From: Streptomyces sp. NBC_00102
Lineage (GTDB): Bacteria; Actinomycetota; Actinomycetes; Streptomycetales; Streptomycetaceae
Assembly: GCF_026343115.1 (NCBI RefSeq)
Contig: NZ_JAPEMC010000001.1
Coordinates: 1,860,001 to 1,924,000, forward strand
Direction: 5' to 3'
DNA: 64,000 bases
In this document: one piece after another, positions 8,701 through 16,640 of the stretch
How the letters are laid out: each line of letters opens with the position of its first letter
Numbering within the stretch: position 1 is the stretch's first letter
Notes under the pieces: generated by a model
What the model was told of the DNA's origin: nothing
Seen by the model: the letters and a program-made list of their open reading frames with translations, nothing else
The model's database searches: none
Translations under genes and position numbers: made by a program

Positions 8701-9933
8701 TCAGACGGAGGACTTCCACCGCCTCATGTCACGACGAACCCGGCGAACCACCCTGCGCGCCAGCGTGGGCGCGGCCTCGCCCTGCCCCGGCTTCGGCCTG
8801 GCGGGTGCCTGCAGCCGCTTACTCACGGACCACTCCGGCACCGTCATCTCGAACACCTCGTCGGGGATGTCCGCCCCGGGCTTCCTGAAGTGCGGGTACG
8901 CGAGGTAGACGGCGTCCCCCTGGTCGGCCCGGACGACCTTCGGCGTGTGCCGGGCGGCGATGTAACGGTGCATCTCGGCCAGCAGGTCCAGCCGGCCACG
9001 GGCGACGCATTCGAGCCGGAGGCGCTCGTTCACCTTGATCAGCTTCGCGACGCCCGGGGTCCAGTACTTCGCGATCGGGGCGGCCAGCCGCAGTTTGTGG
9101 GCGCGAACCTGCTCGCTCTCCTCGACCACGGCAGGGCCGAACTGCTGGATCAGCCCCACGGTGAACGGGCGCGCCATCAGGAAGTCGCGCTTCGGGCCCT
9201 CGGGCACCAGCGCCGCGATGAGCTCGACCAGCGCCGTCAGCGCCTCGAACCGGGGCTCGTAACCGCCGCTGCGGGTCACGTGCAGGCCGTCGTCGCGGCC
9301 CACCAGGTAGTAGCAGACGTATTCGGAGACGACGGAGACACCGGCGCCCAGGAGATACGCCGCCATGGTGAAGAGGGCGTCCTCGCCGGTGCTCATCGAC
9401 TCGTCGAAGGTGATCCCGTGGCGGACGAGCAGTTCGCGGCGGAAGAGCTTCTGGGCGCTGAGGGTGTAGATCACGCGGGAGGCGAAGACGTCGACGCGCT
9501 CCTCGTCCTGGCGCTTCCACATCGATCCCGCGGCACCGCGGTTGACCCCCACCATCTTGCCGAGCACCACGTCGGTGCCGGCCTTGTCGGCAATTGCGAC
9601 CATGCGCTCCAGCGCCTCGAAGCCGAGGAAGTCGTCGGCGTCGAGGAAGAAGACGAACCGGCCGCGCGCCCTGGCGAGGCCCACGTTGCGCGGGCCGCTC
9701 GGGCCGCCGGAGTTGGCCTGGTGGATCACGGTGGTGGGAACGGCGGTGCGTGCGGCGAACTCGTCCAGGTACGCACCGGTACCGTCCGTCGACCCGTCGT
9801 CGACCGCGATGATTTCGAAGCGGTCCGCGGGGAGGGTCTGCGCGTCCAACGACTGGAGGCAGCGGACGAGATAAGGCATGGCTTCATAGGCGCCGATAAT
9901 CACACTGACGTCTGGAATTCGAATGTCGTTCAC
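8701..9933 (-). CDS. GT2 family glycosyltransferase
   Basis: This is a 410-residue predicted inverting glycosyltransferase of the cell-wall polymer cluster. The GT-A domain shows DVSVIIGAYEAM at 8-19, VDDGSTD at 44-50 and DADD at 98-101. STGEDALFTMAAY in the middle supplies the acidic pair seen in this family. The C-terminal 180 residues are alpha-helical looking, ending in a basic tail, and lack the long beta-rich arm of the two larger glycosyltransferases nearby. GTG 9933 has no clear Shine-Dalgarno sequence, so the start is less certain. A Crp-like palindrome lies 58-72 nt upstream. Donor and acceptor are unknown; a rhamnosyl or other decorating transferase is plausible. Confidence 0.8.
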   Translation of the reverse strand: MNDIRIPDVSVIIGAYEAMPYLVRCLQSLDAQTLPADRFEIIAVDDGSTDGTGAYLDEFAARTAVPTTVIHQANSGGPSGPRNVGLARARGRFVFFLDADDFLGFEALERMVAIADKAGTDVVLGKMVGVNRGAAGSMWKRQDEERVDVFASRVIYTLSAQKLFRRELLVRHGITFDESMSTGEDALFTMAAYLLGAGVSVVSEYVCYYLVGRDDGLHVTRSGGYEPRFEALTALVELIAALVPEGPKRDFLMARPFTVGLIQQFGPAVVEESEQVRAHKLRLAAPIAKYWTPGVAKLIKVNERLRLECVARGRLDLLAEMHRYIAARHTPKVVRADQGDAVYLAYPHFRKPGADIPDEVFEMTVPEWSVSKRLQAPARPKPGQGEAAPTLARRVVRRVRRDMRRWKSSV

Positions 9934-9991
9934 GAATACACATGACAGCGAACGCGCAGAATTAGTTTTGCGCGTCCCGCAAGTGCGAAAC

Positions 9992-10005
9992 GTGACGTAC
10001 ATCAC
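9992..10005 (-). promoter_or_regulatory. Crp-like palindromic operator
   Basis: The minus strand reads GTGATGTACGTCAC. This fits the Streptomyces Crp consensus GTG-N6-GNCAC and looks like the E. coli CRP core TGTGA-N6-TCACA. It lies upstream of the glycosyltransferase starting at 9933 and just after the hairpin at 10006-10047. Binding is inferred only. Confidence 0.5.
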
Positions 10006-10047
10006 AATGGCCCGTTCCGATCCGGCAAGGGATCGTAACGGGCCATT
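10006..10047 (-). terminator. Long hairpin after the TagF-like gene
   Basis: Arms AATGGCCCGTTCCGATCC and GGATCGTAACGGGCCATT pair over 18 bp with one mismatch around a short loop. It lies 32 nt after the stop codon of the polymerase gene and probably ends that transcript. Confidence 0.75.
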
Positions 10048-10079
10048 GATCATTTCTTTTCGATCATCCGCGGCGGAAT

Positions 10080-12125
10080 TCAGCCACCCACGGGCTCACC
10101 GAGATGAGCGGTACCGAGATTGCGCGCCTCGGCCTTGGCGGCCAGCGCCTGGACGGCACGGTCGAACCGGACGAGCGAGGACGGCTCGTCGGGGCCGAGC
10201 AGGTATGCCTTCAGCTCCCGCCGGCCCTCGGCCAGGTCGTCCGCGGCCGGGTCGGACACGGCCGCGAGCAGCCGGTCCAGCTCGCTCGCGTCGTTGGAGA
10301 GGACCACCGCGGCCCGGACGGCCGTGTTCTGGCGCTTGAACTCCTCCTCGCCCAGCTCGGCCGAGTCGGTCACCGCGTACGGCTTGCCGCTGGCGATGAA
10401 GTCGGAGACCACGCTGGAGATGTCCGAGACCATCGCGTCCGACTCGTTGAAGCAGTCGTACAGACGCATGGTCGACCCCGAGATGACCTGGTGCTGCCAC
10501 CAGCCCCGGGAGCGCCAGTAGGCGGTGTTCCAGTCGTCCCGCAGCTTCGCGGTCTCGGCCTCGCGCGCCGGGTCGGCCAGCGAGTTGCGGGAGAGTTCGG
10601 CCTCGTCACGGGCCGTCTCGCCGGTGCCGCCCGCCAGCTCGGCGAGCCGCGCCTCGATGCGGGCCAGCTCGGCAGCGGCCTCGGCCTGCTCGCCCTTGAG
10701 CGCCTCGCCCTGCTCGGCCCAGCGCGGGTCGGTGGCGCGGCGGGCCGCCGCCTCCTCGATCATCGCGGTGATCCGCAGATGCGCGGCGGCGGCCTTGCGG
10801 CTGCGGGTGCCGGTGAACGGGTGCGGCTTGTAGAGGAGCCGGACGGGCTTCTCGGACTCCAGCAGCCGGCGGACGATGTTCTCACCGGCGAGCAGCAGCG
10901 AGGTGTTGCCCGGGTTGTCGTCCCAGCCCTCCCAGGTGGGGGCGTACAGCACGGTCGGGACGGCGTTCTTCGGCGTGCCGGTCCAGGACCGGATGGTCGC
11001 CAGCTGCGGCCGTCCGACCTCCACGATGTCCTCGTCGCGGACGCCGACGTCGGCCAGCGCGTACCGGTCGCGGCCCGCCCGGCCCGCCGTCCAGACCTCG
11101 TCGTACGCCTTGCTGTACGGGTTGACGCTGGCCAGCTTGTCGCTGTCGCCGTGCCCGATGAAGACGTGCTTCATGGTCGGCACCCGCAGCATGTGGATGT
11201 TCTTGCCGACGTTCGCCGCGTAGAGCGCGACCCGCACGGTCGAAAGGTCCATGTTCATCAGGTGCACGCCGCCCGGGACGCAGAGGACCGGGACGGAGGT
11301 GTTGGCGAGCTGCGGGACGATGGACCGCTCGCGCAGCAGGACCAGCGGGCGGCCCTCCAGCCGGCCCATGGTCTCCAGCCACATGTTGACCTGGTAGGCC
11401 GAGTCCTTGGAGCCGGAGAAGTAGAGGGCGACGGTCGGCTCGTACTCCCGCAGCCAGTTGTCGACGGCCGCCAGGACCTTGGCCTCCGGCGGCACGAGAC
11501 GGCTGGGCCGCACGTACGGCAGCAGCGCGAGGATGTAGACGACCGCGAGGAAGAGCGTCAGCGAGAGCCCCGCGTAGGCGATCTCCTCGGTACCGCTCTT
11601 GAGCGCGACCAGCACGCCCGCCATGGCGAACACGTCGAGGTGGAGCATCTTCTCGGCCGGGCGGCTCATCAGCAGCCTCGGCGGGGCGTCCCCTATCCCC
11701 ACGGGGCCGAGGTCGATGTTGCGGGTGACCACCGGCAGCTTGCGGCGGAGCCGGACGAGGGTCACCATCGCGCTCTGCGGCGCCTGGAGCCCGTAGAACG
11801 CGAGGAGGCAGGCGACCGTCGTGTAGAAGAACGCGCCCTCGCCGTACCCCATGCGCGACATGAGCAGGATGAGCAGCAGTTCGCGCACCAGGAAACGGAT
11901 CGAGAGACCGGCCCGCACCGCGGCAAGGCGATTGATGAGATAGCTGCCGCAGTGGTGCAAATATCGGTCGGCCAGATACGTGACAGCGGCCGCTGCGGCG
12001 AAGAACCAGATATTGGGAATTATCGCCGCGAGCATGATGCACGGGAATCCCAGGACCAAGAGGATTGCGGCGGCGAGTTCAGAACCGCTGCCCACTCTCG
12101 CCACGCGAATGGCTTTCGAAAACAC
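10080..12125 (-). CDS. TagF-like CDP-polyol phosphotransferase with membrane N-terminus
   Basis: The C-terminal half matches the CDP-glycerol/CDP-ribitol glycero(ribito)phosphotransferase family that builds teichoic-acid backbones at the inner membrane face. Key elements are FIGHGDSDK with His325, YAPTWEG at 394-400, YKPHP at 432-436 and SDISSVVSDF near 570. The N-terminal 210 residues carry about five hydrophobic segments (16-52, 82-115 and 165-203), which are not part of classical TagF. Residues 445-530 form a charged, Ala/Glu-rich insertion that looks helical or coiled-coil. The GTG at 12125 follows GGGAGCGGTACTTC. The next gene upstream is predicted to make CDP-ribitol, so poly(ribitol phosphate) synthesis is the best guess; a glycerol substrate is not excluded. 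Confidence 0.85.
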   Translation of the reverse strand: MFSKAIRVARVGSGSELAAAILLVLGFPCIMLAAIIPNIWFFAAAAAVTYLADRYLHHCGSYLINRLAAVRAGLSIRFLVRELLLILLMSRMGYGEGAFFYTTVACLLAFYGLQAPQSAMVTLVRLRRKLPVVTRNIDLGPVGIGDAPPRLLMSRPAEKMLHLDVFAMAGVLVALKSGTEEIAYAGLSLTLFLAVVYILALLPYVRPSRLVPPEAKVLAAVDNWLREYEPTVALYFSGSKDSAYQVNMWLETMGRLEGRPLVLLRERSIVPQLANTSVPVLCVPGGVHLMNMDLSTVRVALYAANVGKNIHMLRVPTMKHVFIGHGDSDKLASVNPYSKAYDEVWTAGRAGRDRYALADVGVRDEDIVEVGRPQLATIRSWTGTPKNAVPTVLYAPTWEGWDDNPGNTSLLLAGENIVRRLLESEKPVRLLYKPHPFTGTRSRKAAAAHLRITAMIEEAAARRATDPRWAEQGEALKGEQAEAAAELARIEARLAELAGGTGETARDEAELSRNSLADPAREAETAKLRDDWNTAYWRSRGWWQHQVISGSTMRLYDCFNESDAMVSDISSVVSDFIASGKPYAVTDSAELGEEEFKRQNTAVRAAVVLSNDASELDRLLAAVSDPAADDLAEGRRELKAYLLGPDEPSSLVRFDRAVQALAAKAEARNLGTAHLGEPVGG

Positions 12126-12191
12126 GAAGTACCGCTCCCGAGGGTTCCGACTAATACCTTGCGGGGAAATTGTGAAGAAATAGCTTCACGA

Positions 12192-12239
12192 ATTCGGACC
12201 CCTGCCATTCACGCGAAGGTGAACGCCAGGGGTCCGAAT
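12192..12239 (-). terminator. Hairpin after the TarI-TarJ fusion gene
   Basis: A perfect 13-bp outer stem (ATTCGGACCCCTG / CAGGGGTCCGAAT) encloses a second small stem (TTCAC-GCGAAG-GTGAA). It starts 19 nt past the stop codon at 12259. Confidence 0.8.
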
Positions 12240-12258
12240 GGTGGATTGTCAAGCAGTA

Positions 12259-13758
12259 TTACACATCAGCCTGTCGGTCCAGCACGGCGGCCAGCGCCTG
12301 CTCGAAGCCCGACGCCTCGGAGGCACCCCGGGTCGGATCCTGCTGCCGGACGTCGATGACGTGCCCGGTCATCTCGGAGAGCAGCACGTCGAGCGAGGTC
12401 CGGGCCACCGCCTCGGAGGAGAGCAGCGAGCCGGAGGGCTCGTCGCCGAAGGCCTTCGTACGCATCGGGGTGGCGGTGCGCTCCGGGTTCACGCAGTTCA
12501 CGCGCACCCCGTCGCCGGCCCACTCGTCCGACAGCGCCTGGGTGAGGTTCACCATGGCGGCCTTGGTGGAGGAGTACAGGCTGTACTCGGCCCGGCCCCG
12601 GGTGTAGCTGCTGGAGGTGTAGAGGAGCAGCTGGCCCTTGGACTCGGCGAGGTACTTGTGCGAGGCGCGGGCGATCTGGACCGGCGCGAGGTAGTTGACG
12701 TTCAGGGCTTCCTGGATCGTCGCGTTGTCCGTCTCGGCCAGCTTGCCGATCCGCAGCACCCCGGCGGTGTTGACGACGTAGTCGACCCGGCCGGTCTCGG
12801 CATAGGCCGTGGAGAGCGCGTCGTCGATGTGCTCCGGGTTCTCCACGTGCGTGCCCGTGGTGGACCGGCCGAGCGCGTAGACCTTGGCGCCGAACGACTC
12901 GGCGAGGGCGGCGATGTCCGCGCCGATCCCGTAGGAGCCGCCGAAGACGACCATGGTCTTCCCGGTCAGCGCGTCCCGGTAGGCCGCGTCGTCGGCCGGC
13001 GACGGCACGGCCGTGGAGGCCAGCTGGAAGAGCTTGTCCGCGATGAAGACGTCGACCGGCTGGGTCACCTTCATGTTGTACTCGTCGCCGGCGACGACGT
13101 AGATCGGTACGTCGGGCAGGTACTTCAGGACCACCGAGCAGTCGTCGGTCGCCTGGAAGTTCGGGTCGCCGGCAGCGACCTCGTAGGCCCGGCGGATGGT
13201 GGAGAGCTTGAACGCCTGCGGCGTCTGGCCCCGGCGCAGGCGGGAGCGGTCGGGGACCTCGGTGATGAACTCGCCGTCGCCGCCGTGCGTGCGGGTCACG
13301 ATGATCGTGTCCGCGGACGGGATGGCGACGTCCACCGCCTCGTAGCGCCCGAGGGCGTCCACGCAGTCGGTGATCACGCGCTGGGACAGCAGGGGACGCA
13401 CGGCGTCGTGGAAGAGGACGTTGCGGTCCTCACCCTCCGCCAGGCCCTCGCCGAGCACGGAGATGGCCCGCTCGGTGGTCTCGTTGCGCGTCGTCCCGCC
13501 CTCGATGACCTTGACGACCTTGGTCAGGCCGGCCTTCGCGACGATCTTCTCGACGTCGGGGACATAGCCGGGCGCCATCAGCACGATGATGTCGTCGATC
13601 GACTCGGACTGCTGGAAGATCGACAGGGTGTGCTCGATGACAGCCTTGCCTGCGATCTTCAGCAGCTGCTTGGGGATGGACAGCCCCACGCGCTGACCGG
13701 TACCCCCGGCGAGCACGACTGCGGTGGTACGGGCTTGGGCTATGTGCTGCACAGACAC
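12259..13758 (-). CDS. Bifunctional cytidylyltransferase / SDR reductase (TarI-TarJ type, CDP-ribitol synthesis)
   Basis: The 499-residue protein joins two enzymes. Residues 10-245 are an IspD/TarI cytidylyltransferase with VVLAGGTGQRVGLSIPKQ at 14-31, HDAVRP and late TQPVD. Residues 265-499 are a short-chain dehydrogenase with GGSYGIG at 273-279, VNTAG, and the catalytic Y395 and K399 (YSLYSSTKAA). Fusions of CDP-ribitol pyrophosphorylase and ribulose-5-phosphate reductase are known from Haemophilus (Bcs1/Acs1). By that analogy this one reduces ribulose 5-phosphate and activates ribitol 5-phosphate with CTP. The GTG at 13758 follows AAGGTAGG by six bases. A role in the MEP pathway (IspD) is less likely because of the reductase domain and the neighbouring TagF-like gene. 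Confidence 0.87.
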   Translation of the reverse strand: MSVQHIAQARTTAVVLAGGTGQRVGLSIPKQLLKIAGKAVIEHTLSIFQQSESIDDIIVLMAPGYVPDVEKIVAKAGLTKVVKVIEGGTTRNETTERAISVLGEGLAEGEDRNVLFHDAVRPLLSQRVITDCVDALGRYEAVDVAIPSADTIIVTRTHGGDGEFITEVPDRSRLRRGQTPQAFKLSTIRRAYEVAAGDPNFQATDDCSVVLKYLPDVPIYVVAGDEYNMKVTQPVDVFIADKLFQLASTAVPSPADDAAYRDALTGKTMVVFGGSYGIGADIAALAESFGAKVYALGRSTTGTHVENPEHIDDALSTAYAETGRVDYVVNTAGVLRIGKLAETDNATIQEALNVNYLAPVQIARASHKYLAESKGQLLLYTSSSYTRGRAEYSLYSSTKAAMVNLTQALSDEWAGDGVRVNCVNPERTATPMRTKAFGDEPSGSLLSSEAVARTSLDVLLSEMTGHVIDVRQQDPTRGASEASGFEQALAAVLDRQADV

Positions 13759-14079
13759 AGACGACCTACCTTGCGAGGGCTCGGGAACCCCCCGATGGTT
13801 GCACTCTCCGTTACCATCTCGCAAGGTGGACGTCGAGTGGTGGTCGTACGGACGACACCCGCCGTTCCCGTGTGAGCAGGGCCGTTACCTGCGAAAGTGC
13901 CTCACGGGCAGGTGACCGACACCACACGGCTGAGCGTCCTGGAGCCCGCCTGAGCGGGGTGGCGGCCTTGCCGTTTCACCCGACCGGCCGACACGCGCCA
14001 CTCCTCCCACCCGGCTCTCGCCCGTCCGGCGAGCCCCCGCGGGGCGTCGGCGAGGCCCGTCGGACTCCCCCCGAAACGC
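13759..14079. other. Intergenic region upstream of the TarI-TarJ fusion gene
   Basis: About 320 bp without a supported gene. It should contain the promoter of the minus-strand fusion gene, but no convincing -35/-10 pair was recognised. The possible 86-codon frame at 13902-14162 runs through the obg terminator hairpin and is not believed. Confidence 0.6.
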
Positions 14080-14152
14080 GTGAGGGCCTCCCCGCCGGCC
14101 ACCGCCCGGGGCCCGTGGGTCCCGCTGCGGTGTCCGGCGGAGAGGCCCTCAC
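14080..14152 (-). terminator. obg terminator, long hairpin
   Basis: A 19-bp stem with one mismatch (left arm GTGAGGGCCTCCCCGCCGG) closes a 35-nt loop that itself has a CACCGC/GCGGTG stem. It lies about 30 nt beyond the obg stop codon. Confidence 0.85.
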
Positions 14153-14183
14153 CGGACTTCACCGCCCGGTGCCCCTCACTGCT

Positions 14184-15620
14184 TTAGAAGGGGTCGAACT
14201 CGTCGTATTCCTTCTGCGCGTCGTCCCGCTCGGCGTCGCGGTCCCGGCGGCGCTGCGCGGCCGGGCGGGGGGCCTCCATGCGGTGGTCCTCGCCGCGGCG
14301 GCCGAGCATCTCGGCGCCGGCCATCATCGTCGGCTCCCAGTCGAAGACGACCGCGTTCTCCTCGGGGCCGATGGCCACGCCGTCGCCAGCGCGGGCTCCG
14401 GCCTTCATCAGGGCCGTCTCGACGCCGAGGCGGTTCAGCCGGTCCGCGAGGTAGCCGACGGCCTCGTCGTTGTTGAAGTCGGTCTGGCGCACCCAGCGTT
14501 CGGGCTTCTCGCCGCGCACCCGGTAGATGCCCTCTTCGTCGACGGCCACGGTGAACCCGGTGTCGTCCACGGCCTTCGGGCGGATGACGACCCGGGTCGT
14601 CTCCTCCACCGGCTTGGCGGCACGTGCCTCGGCGACGATCCCGGCCAGTGCGTACGAGAGGTCGTTGAGCCCCTTGTGCGCGAGGGCGGAGACCTCGAAG
14701 ACGCGGTAGCCCCGCGCCTCCAGCTCCGGGCGGATCATGTCGGCGACGTCCTGGCCGTCCGGGATGTCGACCTTGTTCAGGACGACGATGCGGGGCCGGT
14801 CCTCCAGGCCGCCGTACTGGCGCAGCTCCTCCTCGATGATGTCGAGGTCGGAGACGGGGTCGCGGTCGGACTCCAGCGTCGCCGTGTCCAGTACGTGCAC
14901 GAGCACCGAGCAGCGCTCGACGTGGCGGAGGAACTCCAGGCCCAGCCCGCGGCCCTGGCTGGCGCCGGGGATGAGGCCGGGGACGTCGGCGATGGTGTAG
15001 ACGTTCGCGCCGGCGGTGACGACACCGAGGTTCGGTACGAGCGTGGTGAACGGGTAGTCCGCGATCTTCGGCTTGGCCGCCGAGAGCACCGAGATCAGCG
15101 AGGACTTGCCCGCGCTCGGGTAGCCGACCAGCGCCACGTCGGCGACGGTCTTGAGCTCCAGGACGATGTCGCGCGACTCGCCCGGCTCGCCGAGGAGCGC
15201 GAAGCCGGGGGCCTTGCGGCGGGCCGATGCCAGCGCGGCGTTGCCGAGGCCGCCTCGGCCGCCCTGTCCGGCGACGAAGGTGGTGCCCTGACCGACCAGG
15301 TCGGCGAGGACGTTGCCTTCCTTGTCGAGGACGACGGTGCCGTCCGGCACGAGCAGGACCAGGTCCTGGCCGTCCTTGCCCGAACGGTTGTCACCCGCGC
15401 CGGGCTGGCCGCTGGTGGCCTTGCGGTGGGGGTGGTGGTGGTAGTCGAGCAGGGTGGTCACGGCCTGATCGACGACGAGCGTCACGTCGCCGCCGCGTCC
15501 GCCGTTGCCGCCGTCGGGTCCACCGAGGGGCTTGAACTTCTCACGGTGGACGGAGGCACAGCCGTGGCCTCCGTTACCCGCGGCGGCATGGAGCTCGACG
15601 CGGTCCACGAAGGTGGTCAT
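14184..15620 (-). CDS. obg: GTPase ObgE/CgtA
   Basis: Obg is an essential GTPase that binds the 50S ribosomal subunit and links ribosome assembly to nutrient state and, in Streptomyces, to differentiation. The 478-residue protein has the glycine-rich Obg fold (1-158, for example AAGNGGHGC and [13 protein letters not shown]). The G domain follows, with [10 protein letters not shown] at 166-175, [17 protein letters not shown] and SALAHKG. A C-terminal OCT domain ends in an Asp/Arg-rich tail. ATG 15620 follows GGAGGCACCCACC. It is downstream of rplU and rpmA in the usual order, but has a terminator-like hairpin between rpmA and itself. Confidence 0.97.
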   Translation of the reverse strand: MTTFVDRVELHAAAGNGGHGCASVHREKFKPLGGPDGGNGGRGGDVTLVVDQAVTTLLDYHHHPHRKATSGQPGAGDNRSGKDGQDLVLLVPDGTVVLDKEGNVLADLVGQGTTFVAGQGGRGGLGNAALASARRKAPGFALLGEPGESRDIVLELKTVADVALVGYPSAGKSSLISVLSAAKPKIADYPFTTLVPNLGVVTAGANVYTIADVPGLIPGASQGRGLGLEFLRHVERCSVLVHVLDTATLESDRDPVSDLDIIEEELRQYGGLEDRPRIVVLNKVDIPDGQDVADMIRPELEARGYRVFEVSALAHKGLNDLSYALAGIVAEARAAKPVEETTRVVIRPKAVDDTGFTVAVDEEGIYRVRGEKPERWVRQTDFNNDEAVGYLADRLNRLGVETALMKAGARAGDGVAIGPEENAVVFDWEPTMMAGAEMLGRRGEDHRMEAPRPAAQRRRDRDAERDDAQKEYDEFDPF

Positions 15621-15672
15621 GGTGGGTGCCTCCAGGTACTGCTGTCTAAGGATGTGTCTCTGATGTAACACG

Positions 15673-15725
15673 CCGAGGGCGGACCCGCTTCCCCGTCGAC
15701 CGGGAAAGCTGAGATCCGCCCTCGG
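15673..15725 (-). terminator. rpmA terminator or attenuator before obg
   Basis: Arms CCGAGGGCGGA and TCCGCCCTCGG pair perfectly and enclose a second GC-rich stem. It lies 34 nt past the rpmA stop and 52 nt before the obg start, so it may reduce read-through from the ribosomal genes into obg. Confidence 0.75.
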
Positions 15726-15759
15726 AAGGTGTTGCGTCGTTACCGTGCTCGCCGGAAGA

Positions 15760-16017
15760 TCAGGCGGCGACGGGAACGATGTTGACGACCTTGCGGCCGC
15801 GGTGCGTACCGAACTCCACCGCACCGGCGGTCAGCGCGAACAGCGTGTCGTCGCCGCCACGGCCGACGCCCGTGCCCGGGTGGAAGTGGGTGCCGCGCTG
15901 GCGGACCAGGATCTCACCGGCGTTGACGGCCTGACCGCCGAAGCGCTTCACGCCGAGCCGCTGAGCGTTGGAGTCGCGCCCGTTCCGAGTGGACGATGCG
16001 CCCTTCTTGTGTGCCAT
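15760..16017 (-). CDS. rpmA: 50S ribosomal protein L27
   Basis: L27 sits at the peptidyl-transferase end of the 50S subunit. The 85-residue sequence starts [19 protein letters not shown], followed by [20 protein letters not shown] and RGTHFHPG, all strongly conserved in the family. There is no cleaved N-terminal extension of the Firmicutes type. It follows rplU by 11 nt in the same operon. Confidence 0.98.
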   Translation of the reverse strand: MAHKKGASSTRNGRDSNAQRLGVKRFGGQAVNAGEILVRQRGTHFHPGTGVGRGGDDTLFALTAGAVEFGTHRGRKVVNIVPVAA

Positions 16018-16028
16018 GTCTCAGTCCC

Positions 16029-16349
16029 TTACTTCGCAGCCGCGGGGATACCGGTGACCTTGATCGCCGTGTACTGCTGGCGGTGACCCTGGCGACGGCG
16101 GTAGCCGGTCTTGTTCTTGTAGCGAAGGATGTCGATCTTCGCGCCCTTGTGGTGGTCCACGATCTCGGCCTGGACCTTGATGCCGGCCAGGACCCACGGG
16201 TCGCTGGTCACGGCGTCGCCGTCGACAACGAGCAGGGTCGAGAGCTCGACCGTGTCGCCAACCTTGGCAGTGGAAATCTTGTCAACCTCAACGATGTCAC
16301 CGACAGCAACCTTGTGCTGGCGGCCACCGCTGCGCACGATGGCGTACAC
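16029..16349 (-). CDS. rplU: 50S ribosomal protein L21
   Basis: L21 is a 50S subunit protein that binds 23S rRNA. The 106-residue sequence begins with GTG ([18 protein letters not shown]) and contains the C-terminal signature [14 protein letters not shown]. The start is set by the family N-terminus; the leader before it has only a GAGAGAGA stretch as a possible ribosome binding site. It is the first gene of the rplU-rpmA-obg group. TTGACC on the minus strand at 16507-16512 could be its -35 box, but no matching -10 was found. Confidence 0.97.
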   Translation of the reverse strand: MYAIVRSGGRQHKVAVGDIVEVDKISTAKVGDTVELSTLLVVDGDAVTSDPWVLAGIKVQAEIVDHHKGAKIDILRYKNKTGYRRRQGHRQQYTAIKVTGIPAAAK

Positions 16350-16578
16350 GCGGATCTCTCTCTCGCTCGGAACGGATCCCCCTGATGCCAGCCGCTCGCA
16401 CGGGCCGGGGCCCGGGACGATCCGGAAGGATGAGCGGCCTCTCCTGGCGCGGAACCGCACCGGGAGGGATGTGCTCAGGGGTAGGCGCACAGACAAACAC
16501 GCCGAGGGTCAAGGCTACGGGGCCACCGCCCAACCGGTCAAACCGCCCCCGACGCGCCCGGGCAGGACCAGGCAGGCA

Positions 16579-16640
16579 CCGTCCCGCCTCAGCCCCGTCC
16601 CGCCTCAGCCCCGTCCCGCCTCGGCCCCGTCCCGCCTCAG
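16579..16640. repeat. 15-bp tandem repeat, four copies
   Basis: The unit CCGTCCCGCCTCAGC is repeated about four times, with one A to G change in the third copy, ending at the stop codon of the adjacent glycosyltransferase. TCAG on the plus strand gives the CTGA of that stop region in each copy. Confidence 0.8.

Noticed and set aside
12259..13758. Annotating the fusion as IspD of the MEP pathway
   Set aside because: The second half is a complete SDR reductase and the neighbours are teichoic-acid genes, so CDP-ribitol synthesis fits better.
13902..14162. 86-codon frame on the minus strand between obg and the TarI-TarJ fusion
   Set aside because: It runs through the obg terminator hairpin and has no ribosome binding site or recognisable motif.
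16507..16512. TTGACC as -35 box for rplU
   Set aside because: No acceptable -10 element at the right distance was found, so it is not listed as a promoter.
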